The position numbers and the translations under genes were made by a program. This document shows positions 55,796 through 64,000 of a stretch of DNA of 64,000 nucleotides, one piece after another (position 1 is the stretch's first letter; each line of letters begins with the position of its first letter). The stretch lies in assembly GCA_029204225.1 (NCBI GenBank), contig CM055103.1:45506880-45570879 (forward strand), written 5' to 3'. The notes beneath the pieces are model-generated. The model had not been told where the DNA came from and did not search any database. It saw only the letters and a program-made list of their open reading frames with translations. Source of the stretch: Diphasiastrum complanatum. Taxonomy: Eukaryota; Streptophyta; Lycopodiopsida; Lycopodiales; Lycopodiaceae.

Positions 55796-56452
55796 TCATG
55801 ATAGTGCTTCTTTGATGTTGACATCTTTGATGAGCTTGAGAGCTTTGCACCATCCTAGCACCTCCAAAATTGATTCCTTCCAATTTTCATGTAGATGCTT
55901 GACCTTGAGGCTTGCTCCTTCACATGAGATATGCTCCTCTTTCCCTTGAAATGTGAGCCACATGGGTTCAACCATGTTTCTTGAGTTTCTTTTTGGAATC
56001 ACAACTTGAGAAGGTCTCTCCTCCTCAATCCTTGGCACACTTGAACCTTGAGATGACTCCTTAAGATCCTCTTCATGATGCTCCTTCTTGATGGAAATCC
56101 GAGACCTCCATGTCTCATAATGATCACAACAAGAATGACCATTCAATATGCACTTCCTATGATTATCAAGATTACTTATGCTAGAAACATAAGTCCAAAA
56201 ATCACCACAACTTGGCATGATTTTTTCAATATTGAAATCAAAAGGTATCTCCATCTCAATAAGGCTAACTACTTGCTTATGGATATAAGTGTCCACTTTG
56301 GATGCTTCACTTATTCTCATAAGAAGTTTACAACTTGCCTTTAGGATTGAAAACATACAATTTTCATCTTTATGAATGAACACATCATTCATGATCTTAT
56401 TGAAACCAAAAGATCCTACATTATGAAGATATTTCCATTTCCTTGTCTTCAT
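55796..56452 (-). CDS. N2 218-codon ORF, unrecognised
   Basis: An open frame, starts MKTRKWKYLHNVGSFGFNKI. Middle part: FIHKDENCMFSILKASCK, then MRISEASKVDTYIHK, and CCDHYETWRSRISIKKEHHE before an acidic, Ser-rich stretch. The first block resembles part of the N1 downstream ORF. No known domain is recognised; Cys and His residues are frequent but without a clear zinc pattern. Confidence 0.45.
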   Translation of the reverse strand: MKTRKWKYLHNVGSFGFNKIMNDVFIHKDENCMFSILKASCKLLMRISEASKVDTYIHKQVVSLIEMEIPFDFNIEKIMPSCGDFWTYVSSISNLDNHRKCILNGHSCCDHYETWRSRISIKKEHHEEDLKESSQGSSVPRIEEERPSQVVIPKRNSRNMVEPMWLTFQGKEEHISCEGASLKVKHLHENWKESILEVLGWCKALKLIKDVNIKEALS

Positions 56453-56488
56453 AACTAATGTAAGCTTACAAGGAAAACATGCTTTGCT

Positions 56489-57160
56489 CTACTTTAAGGC
56501 ATCACACTCAACTAGTATGGCCTTAAGCCACCTTTGAGATACAAAAATCCCTTCAAAGCAAAATAGATCTTCATAAGTTGACATGAGATCATAAATGAAA
56601 CTATTTTCATTTTGTGATTGATGCTCATTCTTGATTGATTTCTCTTGGATCATAACAATAAGTTTGAACTTATCTAAAGTTCTAAGCAAAATACTTTTCA
56701 AGGACATAAAATAAATCCAAGTTACTTTCATGAAAGTGACATCTATCTTTGCATCTTGAACCAAACAATGCACTTCCAGATGAAATTTTTTTAAAGATTT
56801 GACATGTGTTGTGATGGACTCTTGAAGACAAATCTTGCAAGTCCTTGTGAGACTCCAAGCCTCATTCACTTTTCCACAAAGGAAACACCTTTCCTTGGAC
56901 TTGTCCTTGTATTTGCATTTTGAACTTGAAGCTCCATCCTTCACCTTGGCCCCCTTGCTTTGGTTCTCCTTGGATGGAGTGGTCTTCTTTTTGTAGCATC
57001 TTGAGAAAAAATATCCTCCCTTGCCACAAAGGTTGCACTCAGGATCCTTTCTTTCCTTCAACAGGATGCCACCTATTGATGCCATGTGAATAAAAACCTG
57101 TGATATGATTCTACAAATGTAATTTGTGACTTTCAAGAGACTAGATTTGAACATCTTCAA
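56489..57160 (-). CDS. N2 Gag-start and zinc-knuckle ORF, 223 codons
   Basis: Near residue 27 the frame has a copia Gag start (MASIGGILLKER) joined at once to CNLCGKGGYFFSRC, a CCHC knuckle with Tyr in place of His. A second Cys-pair, CFLCGKVNEAWS, follows after a Lys/Ser-rich stretch. The remaining ~130 residues (VTWIYFMSLKSILLRTLDKF, NSFIYDLMSTYEDL) are unrecognised. Most of the capsid region is therefore deleted. Coding status is uncertain. Confidence 0.5.
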   Translation of the reverse strand: MKMFKSSLLKVTNYICRIISQVFIHMASIGGILLKERKDPECNLCGKGGYFFSRCYKKKTTPSKENQSKGAKVKDGASSSKCKYKDKSKERCFLCGKVNEAWSLTRTCKICLQESITTHVKSLKKFHLEVHCLVQDAKIDVTFMKVTWIYFMSLKSILLRTLDKFKLIVMIQEKSIKNEHQSQNENSFIYDLMSTYEDLFCFEGIFVSQRWLKAILVECDALK

Positions 57161-58719
57161 TAATCTAGAATGATCTCACAAACCTAAGAATCAATCTTCA
57201 CACTAATGACTAGTCACTTGGAAACTTTGCTTTGATCACTAAGACAAAAGCACAAAATTTTTGAATCAAATCACTAAAGAAATCAGATCCAATCTCCTAT
57301 TGGACTCATCAAATACCAATGACTCTTTCTTTTGAAAGTTGAAATGGATATGAAAAAGATTTGACACCTAGATTTTCCTTTTCACTTGACTAGTTCTCTC
57401 AACACTTGAGATTCTTGAACAAAAGATGGGTTTTGTTTCAAAGACATGAAAATCAAACTTAATCACTTATTTTGGACTCACTCTTGACCCAAATAATCTC
57501 ACACTTGAGATTTAGAATGATTTGATTTAACAACAAACTATACCACCAAATTTTTCACAAAGCTTAAAAAATTAGACAACTAGAGATTCACAAAGATCTC
57601 AACCATGCATGAATACTCAAATATAAACTCCTCCTCATTCTAGACATCCAATGGGATCTCAGATTGACCCTCACACTCTCACAACGAAAGTTGAATAGAA
57701 CTAATTTGAGTTTCATACATACTATGTCAATTTTAAATTGATTCAATCACCCCTATTGGATTCCACCAATTACTCTACCTCTAAAGACTTGGAATGAAAT
57801 TCAAAATCAAAAGTTGTGATTTTTCTCAATAAGATATTGTGCTTCAAAGAGCTAATGCCACTTAGAAAGATTTGATCACCTAGAAAGAGACAAACTCTCC
57901 ACCAATAACAACACATAATGAGCTTCTAGATCTTGTCCTCTACAAAGGAAGGAACTCTTAGAAAATTGGATCTCTCTCTACACATTTGTCATAGACACCT
58001 TAATGACTCTTTTCAAACCTTACAATCACTCAAACAAATTGATTAGGGTTGAACAATGTGACTTGGATCTCAATCTCTTTTCTAGAACTCTCAATTTAAG
58101 CCAATCTATGTCAAATTCTACAAAAGATTTGCATAGATGCTCTATATGCACTGGAAACTCTCAAAGGTTTCACTTGGAGGACAGATCCAAAGATGTTTTC
58201 TAGCAAATTGATGCTTCTAAACTTTACCCTATCACTCTTGAACAAATCTAGAGTGATGGTACAATGGATTTCAACCTCTCGCCTTGCATATCACTCCTTA
58301 ACCTATGATTTTTAGCAAAATCTCTCTCAACTTCAACATGCACTCAAAAAATCAGAGATGATCAATTAATGCACCTATTTCAAGCTTCAAATTTAATTTT
58401 TTGGCTGATCTAATCCAAAAACTAATCAAGGGATTAGATTCTATAGAAAATGCTTGATTTTGCACGAAAAATCACTCAAATTGGGTACGTGAGTCAGATT
58501 CTACAATTTTTTGAAATTTCTCAGTCAAAATCGGATCTGTATGACCTCACACGTGTGAAAAGAGTTCCGACAGCCCACAACAAGATCTGGACCAAAAATT
58601 TTGAGGATAGCTATCAAATCCAGCTCGCTACACAAAATTTGACTAGTTTTCAAAAAAACTGCTAATTTTGGCTTTGATTTGGATTAACCCTATCAATTTC
58701 AACAAAAACTCTTGTACTT
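57161..58719 (-). other. N2 leader, no ORF
   Basis: AT-rich leader between PBS and the first ORF. It resembles copia leaders of N1 and Copia-5 only in composition. CTCACACGTGTGAAAAG occurs at 58547. Confidence 0.5.
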
Positions 58720-58732
58720 GGCTCTGATACCA

Positions 58733-59473
58733 TGTGGAAAAAGGTACAAAAAGGACCAAGAGTGGATCCTAATCTGATCCTCAAGAGGGATTGGTTGTCA
58801 GATTACTTGATCTGTCAATCTACTTGAGATTAAGATCAATATAGATCAATTCTAGACACAAAATCCTAACAAGAACAATCATTAATTGAAGGTAAGTGTA
58901 CTTTATGGTTTCACACGTGTGAAACACTGTCTGAGTACGGAATCCAACTTGAAAATCAAGTACACATTGATAGAACCTCAAAACAATCAAAACAAATGTA
59001 GACAAATGGAGAGAATCACTCAAAATTGCTTCCAAAACCAAGATTGGTGTCTCACCATGATTATGGCCAAATGTGGGTCTATATATACAATAAGTGGGAG
59101 CTCGTGGTACTGATCATCCCTCTGATCCCACATGTGTGAAGGTGCTTTGTCATATGATAATTCATCATGCAAAACTGACACTTGGACAAAACCTTCTATT
59201 TTGAGCACTTTTGGTCCATTTTCGTTCTATATGGAGATCTACTTGAAAATCTTCTATAAGTCAAAATTCGTCTACTTCAGCTTATTCCACACATGTGAGC
59301 TGTCCTCTACACATGGGATGTGACACCTAACCAAAGGATGTGGCTCATGCAATCAATAGATTGATGCCATGTGTCATATGTCTAGAAAACTAGTTTTTGG
59401 CTTTTTTTAGCCACTAGAACTTGAATTAAATCATATGTACAACCTATATGATTATGGTACATGACAAGTACAC
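58733..59473 (-). repeat. N2 5' LTR (outer end truncated)
   Basis: It shares TTCACACGTGTGAA (58910-58923) and almost all of the left LTR, with the extra 59142-59318 stretch. The outer ~180 bases are missing, so no target duplication can be read. Confidence 0.85.
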
Positions 59474-60370
59474 ATCTTAGGTAAGAAATCACTAGTTGGG
59501 GGGCGGCCATAGTGACGCTTAAATACTCTCTTTCTAATTAGGATCATCTTATAGTAGGGGGACCGCCTTAGAAGACACTTAGGCAAATAATAGAACCATG
59601 ATTTGAGTGGATCTTATCCGTACTTACCCTACACAGCGACCTTTAGGATCCTTTCTACTCTATTAGATGGGAGGCCACCATAATAGATATTAGGAAGGAA
59701 CTAAAAGTACAACAATTTAGATTCATGTGCTACATGACTTTGGGGAGAAAATGAGGAGGTTTATCTTGTCGAATTGTCATAAATAAGAGATGAAACAAGG
59801 CTAAATTTCATAAAGGAGGCAACGTGTCACTAAAGAAAAAATGATGCAAGCTTTATCAGGCAACAAATCCTACCAATGGTGATCTTTTCAAGTTGATCAT
59901 GAAAATCCCTTGGCATAAACCAAAGAGACACGTGGCTTCAGAGGAGAAGTCTGATTACCAATTTCTAGAAAAATTGATTGATATATTGACATATGTTCGT
60001 TTTGAAATATATATGTTAAAACACTTGTCACATATACCCTTTGTGGAGTGCAAAATTAGTGTTGCTAATGAGGATGAATGATCAATTCTTCAAAGCATGC
60101 ACAAAATGTAATTTTGGTGCCTCGGGATGAGAACTAGTTTCATTAATGCATTGACCTTGAGGCATTCTAGATTAGCTAGAATACATCTTTGCCACCTAGC
60201 TCTTCATCACGTTTCATAAATTTTCTCCCTTCAATAGTTGAATATGAGATTATAATTTGAGTCCAAGGTTCATACAATTGTTCCTTCATATGTTATTTAG
60301 TCATATAATCTATTTCCACCCCAAAGAGATGAATCAATAGCAGGAATCAATAGCAGACCAAACATTACGA
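59474..60370. other. unassigned DNA
   Basis: No repeat edge or family motif recognised. A 62-codon frame (59893-60081, MIMKIPWHKPKRHVASEE) has no identifiable relatives here. Confidence 0.45.
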
Positions 60371-60756
60371 ATATCATAAAAAAGGGACCTGTCTTTGATG
60401 AATCACGACTAACTCGAGCAAATTATAGCGATAGTGTATCACATGTTTGTTCAAAGTGCAAAACTTCAAAAGAAGACGTTTCTCATCTTTTCTTTCATTG
60501 TCGTACCCCTCTTTGGAGATCAGTGGCTGACTTGTTTATTGCACGCTTTTATGCCAGATTTAGAAGATTCAGTCACCTTGATCTACTGCTAAATGATATA
60601 ATTTTGGACGATGAAGTTGCAAACGATTTTTGGCAGTGTATTAGAATTATCCCTATATGGAATATTTGGTTAGATAGAAATAGCATGGAATTCGAAAATG
60701 GAGATTTTTTCATTTTCCCCTTGTTTAAGGAAGCTAAGAAACTTTATCACTTGTAG
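60370..60756 (+). pseudogene. LINE-type zf-RVT tail fragment
   Basis: It reads FDESRLTRANYSDSVSH, then CSKCKTSKEDVSHLFFHC with the CX2C...HX4C arrangement of the plant LINE zinc domain. It continues TPLWRSVADLF and IPIWNIWLDRNSMEFEN before a stop. The RT core is absent. A second LINE family, or a distant copy of the one at 46 kb. Confidence 0.75.
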
Positions 60757-61002
60757 GTTAATGGTGTTTCATTTGTACTTTGTATAAAGTCACTAATCTA
60801 TGGTTAATTTTCTTGAGAGAAAAAAAAAAACTTCCACTCTAAGTTGATGTTGGACCCAAGTCACATAAATTGTTCCCTTAATCGTCGAATAACATTGCTC
60901 TTAGCCTCCATTCAACTCAAGAGAATCACTTTTGAAAAAAAATCAAGATTTTTACCAAGCATCAAAGTCCAAGAAGACAGACATGTGTACACAAATATTG
61001 AC

Positions 61003-61693
61003 TGTGAAACATTGCCTACATTGGCAAATCTAGCCATGTAGAATATTGTACATTTTGTCAATATTGTTTGTTGGTTACTTGAATGGCCAAAGTGCCACTT
61101 GTACATACACACCTAAAGTAGGTTACCACGAGTCAAGAGGAGTGGTTGTGTCCATTTGGTAGTGATTTCTACTTTGTAGGATCTAGACCATGATTTATGA
61201 TGAGATTTGTACCTACCATGCACCTACCAAGCATGACTCTTGGATCTAGGCTAGGGTTTTCACATTAGGGCAAGAAAGTGGAGTCTACTTCCTTATTACA
61301 TGCTGGATTTTCACCTAACTTTGCAAAGGAAGTGTGTTTTACTATGTATTCCCATTCTCCATAGTGAGAAGATAGAAACTTTTTGGAGCCTCAAGGAGAA
61401 ACTCGAGTTTCCTCTCATTGTATGGTGATTACTCTTGATTTCCAATGCAACCCAGCTTTGGCACTTTGTAAACACTGTCTATAGGCCGTACTACAGCCTT
61501 ATTTCCACACGTGTGGAGTTGGATTATACTAATTGATCAATGCTTTGATTGTCTCTACTTGTTTCCTATCAAGCTGCTAAACTAGATCTTGTTTTCTGAT
61601 GACTAGTTTCTGATAGATTGTTTAACAAGCATACAATCACCTTGTGGATCATTCAAAGATCCATTTATGGTCCTTAGTACTATACATTTCACA
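61003..61693 (+). repeat. Copia-9 5' LTR
   Basis: 691 bases from TGTGAAACATTGCC to ATTTCACA, with TCCACACGTGTGGA at 61504-61517. Five bases TTGAC precede it; the other side is outside the window. Confidence 0.9.
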
Positions 61694-62325
61694 TGGTATC
61701 AGAGCCAAGTACAAGGCCATTGATCTGTGTCTGAATCTAATCCAGTTTTAGCAAGTTTTGGTGCAAAAAGCTAGTATTGGAAGGGCGAGCTGGTATCCAG
61801 GTTTTGGTGAGGGGATTTAATCCCAAACTTTTTCAGGATCAAAATCCGTATTGTTCACATGTGTGGGCATCTCTTAACTAGAATTTAATAACCCATATTC
61901 ATTGGATCATAGAAAATTCATCCGGTGTCAGTTTGATGTAATTTTTGATGCAAATCCTAGGATAAGCTACCAAGATCACTTGCCATTGATTAGTTTTGAG
62001 TTTATTTCATGAAAACTAATTAATCTAGGCTGATTTCAGACCTTCTTAAAGTGGAAACCAGGTCTTGAAAGTACATCAAAGTGAATGAGAGAGATAGAGT
62101 CAGTTTTTGTCCAAGAATAGCCAAGATTGGCAAGATTTGTTTGAGAGTAGTTTTCATCTCATCTTATCTTCATTCCAGCTTTGTGAGGGAGTGATATAAC
62201 TATGATTACGAATCCATATGTTGGATTAGAAGTCAACATTTGAGTGAAACACTGCAAGTTAGAAACCTTTGTGAGTTTCAGGTCCAAACAAATCTATATC
62301 TTGTGTGTAGAATCTTGCTAGTAAG

Positions 62326-63423
62326 ATGAGATTAGTGGGAGCCTACCTTCTAGAAGCTAGTGAGAGGTTAAATTCTACCAATTATGCTATTTGGAAAGTA
62401 AGGATGGAGTCACTAATGGTGCTCCAGGATCTTTATGAGTTTCCAATAGATGATGAAGATGAACCTCTAAGTGCACAGGAATTAGTGAGATACAAGAAGA
62501 GGTCTAGGCTTGCACTTCACTGTATTAAGATGAATGTAAGCAATGATCTCTTAAGGGAAGTATCATCATGTAAGAGTGCTAAAGAGACTTGGGAATCTTT
62601 AAAATCTACCTATGAGTCTAGTAGTATTTCGAGGGTTCTCATGCTTAGGAATCAGATTCTACAAAGCATGAAGAGGAGTGATGAGAGTGCACAAGATTAT
62701 GTGCTAAGAATCAAGTCTCTCAATAGGGAGTTAGCTTCCATTGGAGAGAAGATTCAAGATAGTGAGCTTGTTCAGATTGTCCTCAATGGTCTAGGGACTG
62801 GCTTTACAAATTTGGTCCAAAGCTTTGCAATCCAAGACTCTTTGCCTACTATAGAAAAGCTACACAGTGTATTAGTAGCTAAAGAGTGTAGGATGTTGCA
62901 TACCAATGCAAGAATGAATGCTATTTCTCTGCAGGATGGTGATGAGAAAGCTAATTTCTCATTCAAAAGCAAGAAGAAGACCAATGGCAAGAAGAAGCAC
63001 TTCAAGGAGACCAAGGAGGAGGATGAGGCTTCAAGCTCAAAGGGCAAGATCAAAGACAAGTCCAAGTACAAATTTTTTTTCTATGGAAAGAAAGGACATT
63101 TTGCATCAGAATATTTCAAGAAGAAGAAGGCACAAGAGAGCAAACAAAGCAACATTGCACATCAGGAGGAGGAGGAGGATGAAGAGTCATCCTTGATGGT
63201 TTCCAACAAACCGCCATCATCCAAGAGCAACACCAATGATTCTCGGTGGATTGATAGTGGGGCTAGTTCTCACATGACATATCAAAAGGATATATTCTCC
63301 ACTTTACTTTCTTACAATGATTTACATAGATCAATCTATACTACAAGTAGTCAAGAATGTAAGATAAGTGGAATAGGAACAATTCCCTTGTATGTGGGGA
63401 TCATCCAAAAGGATGAATCTTGA
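62326..63423 (+). pseudogene. Copia-9 gag-protease, knuckle cysteines lost
   Basis: Gag starts MRLVGAYLLEASERLNSTNY and is open for 365 codons with a UBN2-type core (SCKSAKETWESLKSTYESSS, RVLMLRNQILQSMKRSDES). A Lys-rich stretch precedes the knuckle site. There the sequence is FFFYGKKGHFASEYF: the three Cys of the CCHC pattern are Phe, Tyr and Tyr, while His is kept. Protease DSGASSHM is intact. The frame ends early because a G run at 63396-63399 carries one base too many: reading across it in the +1 frame gives MNLDNALYVPKLTKNLLSVG. Confidence 0.85.
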
Positions 63424-64000
63424 TAATGCTCTTTATGTTCCTAAGTTAACCAAGAATTTGCTTAGTGTTGGCCAGTTAATGGATAATGGCCTAGATGTAC
63501 AATTTAAGCATGGAGTTTGTTCCATCCTTAGAAATGATGAATGTATAGTCAAAGGCTTTAAGCAAGGTAGATTGTTTAAGCTTGATGCTAATGTTGCAGT
63601 GGAGAGTGTTAACTTGGCAAAGGTGGAGTTATCAAAGGTGGAACTGTGGCACAAAAGGTTGGGCCACCCCAACTACAAAGCCATGGAATCTACGGTTGCA
63701 AAGGAGCTTGCAGTTGGACTCCCCAAGCATTTGTCAAAGTGTGGGAAGAGATGTGAAGCATGCAGCCTCTCAAAGGCTCACAAACTACCCTTCTCAAGAT
63801 CTACATCAAGATCAAACTCTCCTCTTGAACTCATCCATTCGGATGTTCATAGTTTTTCACATGAGTCTAATGGTGGTGCCAAGTACTATGTAATCTTCAT
63901 TGATGACTATTCTAGATTTTGTTGGATGTACCTCTTGTCTAGCAAATCAATGGTATTTGATTCTTTTGTAAAGTTCAAGACTTTGGTAGAAAATCAACTT
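63400..64000 (+). pseudogene. Copia-9 pre-integrase and integrase start
   Basis: The frame after the G-run shift stays open to the window end: LWHKRLGHPNYKAM, CEACSLSKAHKLPF, LIHSDVHSFSHESN (first catalytic Asp present) and VIFIDDYSRFCWMYLLSSKS. The remaining catalytic residues lie outside the window. Confidence 0.88.

Larger units (their letters stand above)
54999..59473 (-). mobile_element. N2: pol-less copia-like LTR element
   Basis: LTRs 54999-55649 and 58733 to about 59473 start TGTGRAAAAAGGTAC and share long near-identical runs. A PBS for initiator tRNA-Met (minus strand TGGTATCAGAGCC from 58732) adjoins the right LTR. The ~3.1-kb interior has a Gag start and knuckles but no protease, integrase, RT or RNase H; instead it holds two open frames of other content. 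The right LTR is 3'-truncated, and a 177-base stretch (59142-59318) present in it is missing from the left one between CATGTGTGA-like repeats. A non-autonomous (TR-GAG/LARD-like) element. Confidence 0.85.
61003..64000 (+). mobile_element. Copia-9: 5' half of a plus-strand copia element (runs off window)
   Basis: A 5' LTR (61003-61693), a PBS (TGGTATCAGAGCC at 61694), leader, gag, protease, pre-integrase and the start of integrase are visible. The rest lies beyond 64000. The LTR family also left the solo LTR at 50652. Confidence 0.93.

Noticed and set aside
59893-60081. 62-codon plus-strand ORF near 60 kb
   Set aside because: Too short, without motifs or neighbours to support it.

Overview
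The window is a stretch of repeat-dense land-plant nuclear DNA. It holds plant-type Ty1/copia and Ty3/gypsy LTR retrotransposons, zf-RVT type LINE remnants, long GA microsatellites, and one two-exon gene with a GT-AG intron. There are no bacterial-style operons. I cannot fix the taxon from the sequence. The LINE tail and the nested LTR elements would suit a large fern, lycophyte or gymnosperm genome, but that is inference.

Layout. 1-3012: decayed gypsy integrase and an unassigned accessory ORF (aORF). 3239-6667: internally deleted copia (Copia-1). 6668-7104: orphan exon-like ORF. 7640-8293: copia integrase fragment (Copia-2). 8444-8605: GA tract. 9302 to about 13600: decayed copia (Copia-3). 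13956-28851: a 14.9-kb Athila/Tat-like gypsy (Gypsy-1, minus strand, TSD GGCCT), which carries in its leader a complete 5.2-kb non-autonomous copia (N1, 21437-26634, TSD TGTTG). 28857-29662 and 33492-34747: two pieces of a second aORF copy, split by Copia-4 (29663-33486, TSD CAAAG). 34748-37927: Copia-5, truncated and fused in frame to the aORF. 37928-40262: Copia-6, interrupted by Copia-5. 40263-41215: LINE tail.

41697-44212 is the only gene that looks like a working host gene: a 234-residue polytopic membrane protein with a His-rich loop, behind GA-rich upstream DNA. After it come a LINE fragment (46062-46730), a copia gag (Copia-7) broken by an opposite-strand copia (Copia-8) that itself carries a solo LTR (50652-51352, TSD TATAA), fragments of gypsy LTRs (53719-54998), a pol-less copia-like element (N2, 54999-59473), another LINE tail, and the 5' half of a plus-strand copia (Copia-9) running off the window at 64000.

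The retroelement parts form a stratigraphy of insertions, not a pathway. The least ordinary points are: (1) the accessory ORF family present twice; (2) its in-frame chimera with a copia integrase; (3) the long non-pol ORFs in N1 and N2, which share a short similar block; (4) a palindrome TTCACACGTGTGAA recurring in several copia LTRs, which reads like an LTR-LTR end junction around a G-box; and (5) a dense two-orientation array of GGCGAAGGTT-like decamers in the Gypsy-1 leader. All coordinates are by eye from the sequence; no alignments or searches were run.
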